64,000 bases of DNA from Acidobacteriota bacterium. Its GTDB lineage: Bacteria > Acidobacteriota > UBA890 > WLXD01. Where the stretch lies: the NCBI GenBank assembly GCA_012103255.1, contig WLXD01000008.1:1-64000 (forward strand), in the 5' to 3' direction. The notes under the pieces were generated by a model. That model was not told the DNA's origin and ran no database searches. It worked only from the letters and a program-made list of their open reading frames with translations. The position numbers and the translations under genes were made by a program. Position 1 is the stretch's first letter. Each line of letters begins with the position of its first letter. This document shows positions 25,000 to 32,869 of the stretch, in pieces.

Positions 25000-25566
25000 C
25001 TACCCTGTCGGCCGCAGAAGAAGATCTGGCAGATCTTCCAGCGCCTGCCGAAAGATCTTCTTGTCGTCCAACCCGCGGGCGGTGACCAGGGCGCCCTGCA
25101 CCACCACCACCGCACTGCCCGCCCGCCGACGCGCCTGCGTCGCCGGCACGCCTGCGTCGCGCAAGACCCTGATCAGCGCACGGATGAGTTCACGTAACGT
25201 ACCGGCGATCTCCTGGCCGTAGCGATCTCCCCCACCGCTAAGAACCATGGCGCCGAGCAGGCAGTTTTTGCTGCCGCCCTCGTAGAAGCGATGGATCCCT
25301 TGGGTCCACGCCTGCAGGCGATCGGCTGGGGCCCCGTCGCCGATCAGAGGGTCCAACAGGTCGCGCTGCACGTGCGTCGCAATCCAGGCGAAGACCTCGC
25401 GCCCCATCTGTTCCTTCCCTTCTGGAAAGTAGTGGTAGAGGCTCGCCCGGCCGAGGCCGGTCGCTTCGGAGATCATGGCGAGACTCGAGCCGTCGTAGCC
25501 ATGGCGGCGGAATACATCGCCGATCAATTCCACGACATCTTCGCGGGACTTCTTGGGAGCTGGCAT
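25000..25566 (-). CDS. TetR/AcrR-family regulator
   Basis: A 188-residue repressor with a canonical N-terminal HTH (VVELIGDVFRRHGYDGSSLA, ISEATGLGRASLYHYFPEGK) and a helical ligand-binding domain with a cysteine in GSKNCLLGAMV. Matching palindromes lie upstream of its own gene (25621) and of the DsrE gene (24937). The own-gene site lies between it and the divergent msrP, so msrPQ may also be controlled. Inducer unknown; an oxidant or electrophile would suit the neighbouring genes, but that is speculation. Confidence 0.88.
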   Translation of the reverse strand: MPAPKKSREDVVELIGDVFRRHGYDGSSLAMISEATGLGRASLYHYFPEGKEQMGREVFAWIATHVQRDLLDPLIGDGAPADRLQAWTQGIHRFYEGGSKNCLLGAMVLSGGGDRYGQEIAGTLRELIRALIRVLRDAGVPATQARRRAGSAVVVVQGALVTARGLDDKKIFRQALEDLPDLLLRPTG

Positions 25567-25620
25567 CGGGTCTCGTTCGGTTAAGGCGATCCATCGAGTG
25601 TTGGCTGTTGATCGGAACTA

Positions 25621-25636
25621 TACCGAACGATCGGTA
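25621..25636. promoter_or_regulatory. TetR operator between tetR and msrP
   Basis: TACCGAACGATCGGTA is an inverted repeat with six-base arms. It shares its 15-base core with the site at 24942. It lies 55 bp upstream of the TetR start and 185 bp upstream of msrP. Confidence 0.7.
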
Positions 25637-25820
25637 CAATAGCAACTCCCTCGCCAGCGCCATTGACAGCAGATCGCGCGACATTGCGGCGACCGGTAGG
25701 CTGGATTTTCCTGAAACCGTTCCGGACCGGACAGACAAGTAGGGGCATAGCGAAACGACGGCCCTGCGCCTTAGGATTGCCGCTACCTGCGGCCGCGTAA
25801 GCCCGAATCCAGGAAGAGCA

Positions 25821-26783
25821 ATGCTGATCAAGAAAGCCGGCGACATTCCCGCATCCGAGATCACCCCCGAGTCGGTGTACAACAACCGCCGCCACTTCCT
25901 GCGCGCAGGCGCAGTCGGCGCTGTGGGCGCACTCGCCGGCGGCCTCTGGGCACGCGAGAGTCTTGGCGGCACGGTGATGCCGCAGGACGAGTTGCCCGGG
26001 GTGGTGAAGTCGCCGCTGTCGACCGACGAGGACACGAACTCGTGGGAGCAGCTCACGGGCTACAACAACTTCTACGAGTTCGGCACCGGCAAGGACGACC
26101 CCGCCCGCTACGCCCACGAGATGAACACAGACCCGTGGAGCATCAAGGTCGACGGCAACGTCGGCAAGAAGGGCGACTACTCGGTTGACGACCTGATCAA
26201 GCCGAGCCAGCTCGAGGAACGCATCTACCGCTTCCGATGCGTTGAGGCCTGGTCGGCGGTGATCCCGTGGGTTGGTGTGCCGCTCAAGGACGTTCTCGCC
26301 CGCCTGCAGCCGGACTCTGACGCCAACTACGTGGCCTTCGAAACCCTGCATCGTCCCGACGAGATGCGCGGACAACGCGGGCGCGCGCTCAGATGGCCCT
26401 ATGTCGAGGGGCTTCGGATGGACGAGGCCATGCATCCGCTCACCCTGCTGGCGGTCGGTCTCTACGGTCGCGCTCTGCCCAACCAGAACGGTGCGCCGAT
26501 TCGCCTGGTGGTGCCGTGGAAGTACGGCTACAAGAGCATCAAGTCGATCGTCCGAATCAAGCTGACGAAGGACGAGCCGCCCACGTCCTGGAACATCGCC
26601 AACGCGCGCGAGTATGGCTTCTACTCCAACGTGAATCCCGAGGTGTCGCATCCGCGCTGGAGTCAGGAGTACGAGCGCCCGCTCGGCGGCTTCCTGAAGA
26701 ACAAGAAGACGCTGATGTTCAACGGCTACGCCGACCAGGTTGCCTCGATGTACGCCGGCATGGATCTGGCTCGATTCCACTAG
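25821..26783 (+). CDS. msrP: Protein-methionine-sulfoxide reductase catalytic subunit MsrP (YedY)
   Basis: A 320-residue molybdopterin oxidoreductase. A twin-arginine signal is visible at NNRRHFLRAGAVGAVGALAG, so the folded enzyme is exported by Tat. The cofactor cysteine is in FRCVEAWSAVIPWVGVPL, and the family signatures YNNFYEFGTGKDDPARYAHE, VVPWKYGYKSIKSIV and the C-terminal GYADQVASMYAGMDLARFH are present. Length matches the family. It reduces oxidised methionines in periplasmic proteins, taking electrons from the heme subunit encoded 46 bp downstream. Confidence 0.95.
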   Translation: MLIKKAGDIPASEITPESVYNNRRHFLRAGAVGAVGALAGGLWARESLGGTVMPQDELPGVVKSPLSTDEDTNSWEQLTGYNNFYEFGTGKDDPARYAHEMNTDPWSIKVDGNVGKKGDYSVDDLIKPSQLEERIYRFRCVEAWSAVIPWVGVPLKDVLARLQPDSDANYVAFETLHRPDEMRGQRGRALRWPYVEGLRMDEAMHPLTLLAVGLYGRALPNQNGAPIRLVVPWKYGYKSIKSIVRIKLTKDEPPTSWNIANAREYGFYSNVNPEVSHPRWSQEYERPLGGFLKNKKTLMFNGYADQVASMYAGMDLARFH

Positions 26784-26829
26784 GTTGAGCCACTAGGCCG
26801 AACCCACCAGGCCCTGGCCGGAGAACATC

Positions 26830-27447
26830 GTGAAAATCCCCCTGTTCAGGCTAGCTGTGCTCGTGGCGTGCATCACGCCCGGCGCACTCCTGCTCTACGG
26901 CGCATTCGTTACCGGTGACCTCGGCATCAATCCTGTCGAGACGCTGCAGCATCGAACGGGCGCAACGTCGCTGCAGCTGTTGCTGGCATCGCTCGCGATC
27001 ACGCCGCTGCGCAAGATCACCGGATGGAGTTGGCTGATCAAGGTGCGCCGGATGCTCGGCGTGTGGGCGTTCGTCTACGGCTTCGCCCACTTCATGAGCT
27101 ATTTCGCCTTCGACCGACTATTCAGTCTCGCGGGCGTGGCCGAGGACGTCGTGCTACGGCGCTTCGTGCTCTCGGGCATGGTCTCGCTCCTGGCGATGCT
27201 GCCGCTGGCGCTGACCTCCACGAAAGGCTGGATCCGACGCATGGGCGGAAAGAAGTGGCAGCGCCTTCACCGACTCGCCTACGTCGCCGCCGTCGCCGGC
27301 GCCCTCCACTTCGTATGGAAGAAGAAGGTGCTCACTTTCGAGACCATCGCCTACACGATGTCGGTGCTTCTATTGCTCGGATACCGCCTCGTCGAGGCGA
27401 CCCGCAAGCGCCGCCCGTCATCGACCAGGCAGGCTCCCGCCGCCTAA
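26830..27447 (+). CDS. msrQ: MsrQ heme-binding membrane subunit (YedZ)
   Basis: A 205-residue membrane protein with about six helices. Conserved pieces include GDLGINPVETLQHRTGATSL, LASLAITPLRKITGWSWLIK, VRRMLGVWAFVYGFAHFMSY and WQRLHRLAYVAAVAGALHFV; the histidines bind heme. It passes electrons from the quinone pool to MsrP. It starts with GTG at 26830 and follows msrP closely, as in most msrPQ operons. Confidence 0.93.
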   Translation: MKIPLFRLAVLVACITPGALLLYGAFVTGDLGINPVETLQHRTGATSLQLLLASLAITPLRKITGWSWLIKVRRMLGVWAFVYGFAHFMSYFAFDRLFSLAGVAEDVVLRRFVLSGMVSLLAMLPLALTSTKGWIRRMGGKKWQRLHRLAYVAAVAGALHFVWKKKVLTFETIAYTMSVLLLLGYRLVEATRKRRPSSTRQAPAA

Positions 27448-27501
27448 ACTCGCCCGGTTCAGTCCCCAGCGCGCTGCGTGCCCGAGAAACAGGAGGGTCC
27501 G

Positions 27502-27903
27502 ATGGTCACCGGCGAGTGCAATTGCGGCGCGGTCCGGTTCGAGATCGATGCAGAGATCTCGGACGTGTACGTCTGCCACTGCTCGCGGTGCCGCAGATTC
27601 ACGGGAAGCAACGGCATCGCCGTCGTTGTGGTCGCAAACGACGATTTTCGGTGGGTCGATGGCCAGCAGCAGGTCGCGACCTGGACCAAACCGGACACGG
27701 ATTGGCAGGTCTGGTTCTGTCGTACTTGCGGCTCACCGGTGCCGGGCGAGAACGACTCCACCAGGATGTTCGTGCCGGCGGGCTCGATTACTCAGGGAGG
27801 CGCGGCGCTCGAGGTTCGCCACCACATGTGGGTGGGTTCCAAGGCTACCTGGGACGAGATCGGTGATGACGGGCAGCAGCACCCCGAGCAGTTCTGCAGC
27901 TGA
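27502..27903 (+). CDS. GFA-family (CENP-V-like) zinc protein
   Basis: A 133-residue protein beginning MVTGECNCGAVRFEID after an AGGAGG ribosome site. Zinc-binding cysteines are in CNCG, CHCSRC and CRTCG, the pattern of the glutathione-dependent formaldehyde-activating family; most members have unproved function. The C-terminus (HHMWVGSKATWDEIGDDGQQ) is typical. A second paralogue lies at 43724. It converges on permease module 2 across about 50 bp. Confidence 0.88.
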   Translation: MVTGECNCGAVRFEIDAEISDVYVCHCSRCRRFTGSNGIAVVVVANDDFRWVDGQQQVATWTKPDTDWQVWFCRTCGSPVPGENDSTRMFVPAGSITQGGAALEVRHHMWVGSKATWDEIGDDGQQHPEQFCS

Positions 27904-27918
27904 CGCTTCGAAGCTGAC

Positions 27919-27944
27919 TCGCCGACGGGCTCGGTTTTCGGCGA
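27919..27944. terminator. Hairpin between convergent genes, possible bidirectional terminator
   Basis: TCGCCGA and TCGGCGA form a seven-base stem with a 12-base loop, between the GFA stop (27903) and the permease stop (27956). There is no long T tract, so activity as an intrinsic terminator is uncertain. Confidence 0.3.
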
Positions 27945-27955
27945 TCGGTGGGTCT

Positions 27956-30592
27956 TCACCCACGCAGCACGTTGACTGGGTCAACCTGGATTGCGCGACG
28001 AGCGGGGATGGCAGCGCCCCCGATGGCCGCCAGGGCCAAGGCGCCGATCGCGGCGACCAGTACGGCGGGATCCGATGAGGACGTGCCGTGCACCAGGCTC
28101 TCCATGAACCGGTAGGCGGCAGCCGTCATGCCTGCGCCGACGACGAGACCGACCGTCAGCATGGTCGCGATCTCTCGCGCAACAATCGCAACGACTCCCT
28201 CTCGGCTGGCGCCCAGCGCCCTACGCACGCCGAACTCGAAGCGGCGTTCTTGCACCCAGAGCGCCAGGACTCCGTAGAGCCCCACCGCCGCCAGCAGGAC
28301 GGCAGCCGCGGCAAATGCTCCGACCAGCGTTGCCGTGAAACGTGTCGCGGCCAGATCGTCTGCGACCAGCTCCGGCAGGGGAATCGGTTGCGCGACAAGA
28401 CCTCGCGGATCGATCTCGGCCACGGCGTCGCGTACGTGCTCGAACATCGTTGTCAGGTCGCCGGTCGTGCGCACCGCACCATAGAGCCGCGGTCCCATCG
28501 GCACCTGGAAGATCGGGTAGTACACGGTCGGATTCGCCTCGCGCGCGATCGTCGCGTGACGCATGTGCTCCACCACTCCGACGATGCGTGACCACTGGCC
28601 CTGACCACCCCACTGCGGCTGAACCCAGAGTCGCTTCCCAACTGCGTTCTCGTTGGGAAATGCGGCCGCGGCCAGATTCGCGTCGATCACAATCATGTCC
28701 GGCGACTCGGCCCCGTCGAATACCCGGCCCGCGAGAAGCGACGTGCCCATCGCGGCCAGATAGCCGGGGCTCACGAAGCGATAGTCCGCACTCGCCTGAG
28801 CGCTATCGGCCTGCATGGCTTCGGTGGCGTACGGCCCACTCCAATCGCCGCCGCGCAGCGGCATTCGCTGAGTCAGGCCCACAGCAGTTGCGTTGGGTAT
28901 GAGCTCGAGCCTTTCGCCCAACGCCCGCGCCCCCGCCGCTACCGCCGCCCCATCCGGGTAGGAGCGGGAGTCCTGATACAGGAATGTCAGAACGCCCTCG
29001 GCTTGGAACCCGGGCTCGACGCCCTGCAGCGTCGTGAAGCCTTTCAAGAGCCATCCCGCACCGGCGAGCAGCACGAGGGAAAGCGCGACCTGGGCGCCCA
29101 CCAGGGAACGTCGAACACCGTGCGAACCACGCGCGTTCACGCGATCACGAAGAACGTCCGCCGCGTCGCGACGAGCCTCGCGCAGCGCCGGGAGCATGCC
29201 CGCGAGGATCGCCGTCGAAGCAGTGGCCAACAGCGCGAAAGTCAGCACGCGAAGATCGATCTGAATGGTCTCGAGACGCGGCCAGCCAGGGGGCGCAGCG
29301 GCTCGCAGCAATTGCACTCCGAACCAGGCCGCGGCCGTTCCCAGCGCACCGCCAGCGCCGGCAAGCAGGCACGTCGTAGCGAGAGTCCGAAGAAAGGCAC
29401 TCCAGCGGCTCTCACCCATAGCCGAGCGGACTGCTGCGTCACCGCGACTCGCGAGGACCTGCGCCAACAAGATGTTGGCGATGTTTGCGCACGCAATAAG
29501 CAGCACGCAGACCACCGCACCCATCAGCGTCTGAATCGTTGGTCGAGCCTGGCCAACAACCTCGTGCAGCGCGGGTGTCAGTCGAACCCGGACTTCCGCC
29601 TCTTCGTAGGCAGGCGAAGCCTCCCTCAGCACCATGGCAAACGTCACCATTTCGGCCCGCGCCTCTTCGACGCTCACGCCCTCTGCCAGACGGCCAATGG
29701 CCTCGACCCAGTTCGCCGACCGATTGCCGCCGTCGAAATAGCCGGGCCCCACCGGTATCCACATGTCGATTCGGGTTCGCGGGCCCGCGTTGGAGTAGCC
29801 GGCGACAGTCTGCGGGTCGACGTCTGGCGGCAGAACGCCGCTGACGACGACCGTGCCCGAGCCCGCCGGAACTCGGCGACCGACGACGGTTGGGTCCGAA
29901 CCGAAATAGGTGGCCCACAGGGTGTGACTGATCACGACGTCGCCGCCAAGGCCAGTTCCCATTTCGACGTTACCGTCGGGATGCGGATTCCCGAAGTCCC
30001 CGAGATAGGGCTCGATCTGAAGGGTCGCGAAATAGTTCGTCGTGACCTGCAGCGCTTGCACCTCGACGGGCCGGCCTTCGCCAATCGCCATGGCCACGGT
30101 GCCCCAAAGCGCGGCGACACTGCTGAAGGAGCGCGCGGTGGAACCCAGGTCACGGAAGTCGCCGGCGGTGAGCGGCACGCCCTGACTGTCGTCGGTGTCC
30201 AGGGACACTCGCACGACGCGGTCGGGATCTCCGAAGGCGAGCGGCGTAAGGAGCACTCCGTCCAGCGCGGAGTAAACCGTGGTGGTCGCCGCAACCGCGA
30301 TGCCGATCGTTGCCACGATCGTGATCGAGGCGATGGGACGCCACAGCACCGAGCGCACCGCGTCGCGTATCGGAATCGCGGGCAACTCCACGCGCGCATT
30401 GGGGCTCCCGAAACGCCAGATCGTCCGCACGGCCTGCCAGCGGTACCAGCGCCGGGCGCGGGCCGGAGTGCGTTCAACCACGTAGCGTCTGAACTCCTCG
30501 TCGAGATCCCCAACGACGAACTCTCGCGCGTCGCGCGGCAGAAGGCGGCGCAAGAGAGCTCGCGTCCAGCGTGGCGGCGCGTGCCTACTCAC
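27956..30592 (-). CDS. Duplicated MacB/FtsX-type (ADOP) permease (module 2)
   Basis: An 878-residue orphan permease. A short cytoplasmic N-terminal prefix domain (RALLRRLLPRDAREFVVGDL, DEEFRRYVVERTPARARRWY) precedes the first helix (ASITIVATIGIAVAATTTVY). A periplasmic MacB-type domain follows, then an FtsX block (VVCVLLIACANIANILLAQV), a second periplasmic domain and a second FtsX block ending ARRAIQVDPVNVLRG. No ATPase is encoded nearby, as usual for this class. The GTG start at 30592 overlaps the PadR stop by 8 bases. Substrate unknown. Confidence 0.9.
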   Translation of the reverse strand: MSRHAPPRWTRALLRRLLPRDAREFVVGDLDEEFRRYVVERTPARARRWYRWQAVRTIWRFGSPNARVELPAIPIRDAVRSVLWRPIASITIVATIGIAVAATTTVYSALDGVLLTPLAFGDPDRVVRVSLDTDDSQGVPLTAGDFRDLGSTARSFSSVAALWGTVAMAIGEGRPVEVQALQVTTNYFATLQIEPYLGDFGNPHPDGNVEMGTGLGGDVVISHTLWATYFGSDPTVVGRRVPAGSGTVVVSGVLPPDVDPQTVAGYSNAGPRTRIDMWIPVGPGYFDGGNRSANWVEAIGRLAEGVSVEEARAEMVTFAMVLREASPAYEEAEVRVRLTPALHEVVGQARPTIQTLMGAVVCVLLIACANIANILLAQVLASRGDAAVRSAMGESRWSAFLRTLATTCLLAGAGGALGTAAAWFGVQLLRAAAPPGWPRLETIQIDLRVLTFALLATASTAILAGMLPALREARRDAADVLRDRVNARGSHGVRRSLVGAQVALSLVLLAGAGWLLKGFTTLQGVEPGFQAEGVLTFLYQDSRSYPDGAAVAAGARALGERLELIPNATAVGLTQRMPLRGGDWSGPYATEAMQADSAQASADYRFVSPGYLAAMGTSLLAGRVFDGAESPDMIVIDANLAAAAFPNENAVGKRLWVQPQWGGQGQWSRIVGVVEHMRHATIAREANPTVYYPIFQVPMGPRLYGAVRTTGDLTTMFEHVRDAVAEIDPRGLVAQPIPLPELVADDLAATRFTATLVGAFAAAAVLLAAVGLYGVLALWVQERRFEFGVRRALGASREGVVAIVAREIATMLTVGLVVGAGMTAAAYRFMESLVHGTSSSDPAVLVAAIGALALAAIGGAAIPARRAIQVDPVNVLRG

Positions 30593-30938
30593 CGCCAGAA
30601 TCCGCGCGTGCCGCGAGTCCTTCCAGGGTGCTCAGCACGCCGCGCGCCATGCGTCGCGAATCCGTGTAGGACCGACGAAGCGTAGCGGCCCCCTCTGGCT
30701 CAACGAGGTAGTACTTGCGCCGCTGCCCGGTGCGCTCGGGCGCAGTCTCACCCACACGCGACGACACGAACCGCCGCTTCTCAAGGCGCGACAGAGTGGT
30801 GTAGACGGCCCCGGCCGAGACGTCGCGACCCGTGTTCGCTTCGATCTCCCGCCGGATCGACACGCCGTACGCCTCATCGCGCAGCCGAAGAACGGCAAAG
30901 AGCACCAACTGCTCGAACTCTCCGAGGGACCCCGTCAT
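30585..30938 (-). CDS. PadR-family transcriptional regulator (module 2)
   Basis: A 117-residue winged-helix protein: SLGEFEQLVLFAVLRLRDEA, YGVSIRREIEANTGRDVSAG, AVYTTLSRLEKRRFVSSRVG and the wing RRKYYLVEPEGAATLRRSY. It is translationally coupled to the permease. A 13-bp palindrome lies 49 bp upstream. It closely resembles the regulator of module 4 in its N-terminus but faces a different palindrome, suggesting the modules are separately controlled. Confidence 0.92.
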   Translation of the reverse strand: MTGSLGEFEQLVLFAVLRLRDEAYGVSIRREIEANTGRDVSAGAVYTTLSRLEKRRFVSSRVGETAPERTGQRRKYYLVEPEGAATLRRSYTDSRRMARGVLSTLEGLAARADSGGE

Positions 30939-30986
30939 CAGATCTCAACCTCTGGCGCTGGGGGAGCGTTCCGGCAGTATAGGATG

Positions 30987-30999
30987 CCTACACTGTAGG
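30987..30999. promoter_or_regulatory. 13-bp palindrome CCTACA-C-TGTAGG, probable PadR operator
   Basis: Perfect six-base arms around one base, 49 bp upstream of the module-2 PadR start. It has the same 6-1-6 geometry as the palindromes of modules 1 and 5 but a different sequence. Confidence 0.6.
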
Positions 31000-31152
31000 G
31001 ATCAAGGGGCGTTTCGCACGGCCCGTGGCGTGAGCCCGTCCGACCCTTCTGCTTGTCGAGTCTCCGCGATGCCTCCGCCTTGACTCTCACGCAACGTGAG
31101 GGTCTACGGTGCCGCTTTCGACGCAACCCGCGCGTAGGCGCACGAGGCAACA

Positions 31153-31524
31153 ATGCGAAACCCGATCAAGCTAGTCCTATTCGGCGTGGGTGTGTGGCTC
31201 GCCCCATTCGTGGTCGGAATGCTCAGTTGGCCGTTGCAGGAGAGCGTGCCCGCCTTGTTTGAAACCGTGGTGTCCGTTGCCATGTCTGGGGCAGCGGTCG
31301 TCTTCGGCCTTCTCTACTTGAGACTCAATCCGAACGTGTCGCTGCGCGATACCGCTGCTGTCGGCACGCTCTGGATGGCGATCTGTCTGTTGATCGATGC
31401 ACCCTTGTTTCTCGTAGGCCTTGGGTGGTCGCCATTCGAATACGCGACTGACATCGGGCTCGCCTACCTCATGGTCCCAATCGTAGTGATGGGCCTAGGA
31501 GCGGCGTCTCGGGCCAAGGAATAG
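31153..31524 (+). CDS. Small four-helix membrane protein (123 aa)
   Basis: Nearly the whole protein is hydrophobic, with four helices: IKLVLFGVGVWLAPFVVGML, a segment with SVAMSGAAVVFGLLYL, TLWMAICLLIDAPLFLVGLG and YLMVPIVVMGLGAA. It begins MRNPIKLVL and ends SRAKE, with charged residues at the ends. No family is recognised. Co-directional with the methyltransferase gene 41 bp downstream but with no convincing ribosome site, so the exact start is uncertain. Confidence 0.7.
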   Translation: MRNPIKLVLFGVGVWLAPFVVGMLSWPLQESVPALFETVVSVAMSGAAVVFGLLYLRLNPNVSLRDTAAVGTLWMAICLLIDAPLFLVGLGWSPFEYATDIGLAYLMVPIVVMGLGAASRAKE

Positions 31525-31565
31525 TCTCCGGAACACGGCTGGCATTCTTCCCTTGGATTCATCAC

Positions 31566-32288
31566 ATGACCCACGTTCCTATCGAAGCGACGATCGAGCG
31601 CTGTTGGCGTGAGGTAGCCACCATTGAGGAAGCGTTCGAAGCAGGCGAGATCGATCGAGAGGGTTGGCATCGTCGTATTGCGAGCCTTGTAGTGCCGGCG
31701 TATCTGGCCGGCGAAGATCCACGGGCTCAGTCGGGCTTCGAGGGAACCGGGGCCGACTGGGAACACGCACGAGGTCTGGTCGCGGAAGCTATCTCCCGAC
31801 CCGGCACGTTTCTCGACGTAGGCTGCGCCAATGGGCTGCTGATGGAGAGCGTTCGCGCCTGGTGCGGACAGCGAGGCCTATCGATCGAGCCGTTTGGGGT
31901 TGAGATCTCACCCCAACTGGCGGCCTTGGCCCGGCAGCGACTTCCTCAATGGGCTGATCGCATGTTCGAAGGCAACGCTGCCGGTTGGTCCGCCCCGCTC
32001 CGGTTCGATTTCGTTCGCACGGGGCTGGAATACGTGCCCCGATCGCTGGCGCCGGCCCTGCTTGAACATCTTCTCTCTACAGCTGTCCACCCGCGCGGCC
32101 GGCTGCTCATCGGCCCGTATACGGAGGAACGTGACCAGACGCGGTCAGCACTCTCCGTGCAAGACACTCTGCGGGCGTGGGGCTTCGAACCTGCCGGCAC
32201 GCTCAGCCGCACGCATGAGCGCGATGATCGCGTCGTCCGTCGCCTGACGTGGATCGGCGGTCGCGCAAGAATTCCGGACCTTGCCTGA
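31566..32288 (+). CDS. Class I SAM-dependent methyltransferase
   Basis: A 240-residue protein. The SAM-binding motif I is FLDVGCANGLLMESV (about residues 80-95), followed by an acidic strand end (FGVEISPQLAALARQRLP) and a motif IV-like RFDFVRTGLEYVPRSLAPAL. The helical N-terminus has DREGWHRRIASLVVPAYLAG. The substrate is not predictable. A degenerate tRNA-Arg relic lies just downstream. Confidence 0.85.
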   Translation: MTHVPIEATIERCWREVATIEEAFEAGEIDREGWHRRIASLVVPAYLAGEDPRAQSGFEGTGADWEHARGLVAEAISRPGTFLDVGCANGLLMESVRAWCGQRGLSIEPFGVEISPQLAALARQRLPQWADRMFEGNAAGWSAPLRFDFVRTGLEYVPRSLAPALLEHLLSTAVHPRGRLLIGPYTEERDQTRSALSVQDTLRAWGFEPAGTLSRTHERDDRVVRRLTWIGGRARIPDLA

Positions 32289-32316
32289 AGGACTGGCGCA
32301 ACCTGGAAACAAGAGC

Positions 32317-32334
32317 CGCTACGAATTCGGCTAG
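32317..32334 (+). repeat. Repeat copy D (weaker)
   Basis: CGCTACGAATTCGGCTAG matches copy C (10178) at 15 of 18 bases. As with copy C, a tRNA-Arg sequence lies directly downstream. Confidence 0.35.
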
Positions 32335-32408
32335 GTGCCCGTTGTTCAGTTGGATTAGGGAACGGATTTCTGGTCCGCAGAGCGAGGGTCGGATCGTCTA
32401 GCTGGCGG
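32335..32408 (+). pseudogene. Decayed tRNA-Arg copy
   Basis: GTGCCCGTTGTTCAGTTGGA followed by TTAGGGAACGGATTTCTGG and TCCGCAGAGCGAGGG aligns along the whole length of the tRNA-Arg at 10271. Many substitutions disrupt the D-stem, T-arm and acceptor. The anticodon-loop region retains TTTCTGG. It is best read as an old duplicate, perhaps from earlier integration. Confidence 0.55.
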
Positions 32409-32542
32409 CTGCGGCATGGTCAGATGGACGCCCCGCGTTTCTCTTTTTTGTCCCCGCGTCGACTTTTTCTGTGGCTGTGTATCTAATATATATGAGTCCC
32501 ACATATCGAAGTCACACACATTGGAGTTTTCCCTTGAGTGGC

Positions 32543-32869
32543 ATGAGCGATCTGAAGAAGGGGTCGGCCGAGATTGTCATCCTTTCCCTGCTGGATGAGG
32601 CGCCTCTGCATGGGTACGGCATTGCCAAGCTGGTGACGGAACGCACCGATGGGGCGTTGAAGTTTCACGCGGCCTCGCTATACCCGGTGCTCTATCGGCT
32701 CGAGAAGCGCGGAGTGATCCGCGGCGAGTGGGAAGCGGGCAAGGGCGACCGGCGGCGGCGGCACTATCGGCTGACTCCCAAGGGCAAGCGAACGCTCGAG
32801 ACGCAGCGGGGCCAGGTGGCGGAGTTCATCGATGCCCTCGGCCGGCTGACAGGTGTGCCGGATGCCTGA
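32543..32869 (+). CDS. PadR-family transcriptional regulator (module 3)
   Basis: A 108-residue winged-helix protein from the ATG at 32543: MSDLKKGSAEIVILSLLDEA, LHGYGIAKLVTERTDGALKF, ASLYPVLYRLEKRGVIRGEW and wing RRRHYRLTPKGKRTLETQ. It overlaps the start of the permease by 8 bases. The region upstream is AT-rich (TATCTAATATATATGAG) and probably holds the promoter. An ATATgagtcccacATAT dyad there might be the operator, but it is weaker than those of modules 1, 2 and 5. Confidence 0.92.
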   Translation: MSDLKKGSAEIVILSLLDEAPLHGYGIAKLVTERTDGALKFHAASLYPVLYRLEKRGVIRGEWEAGKGDRRRRHYRLTPKGKRTLETQRGQVAEFIDALGRLTGVPDA

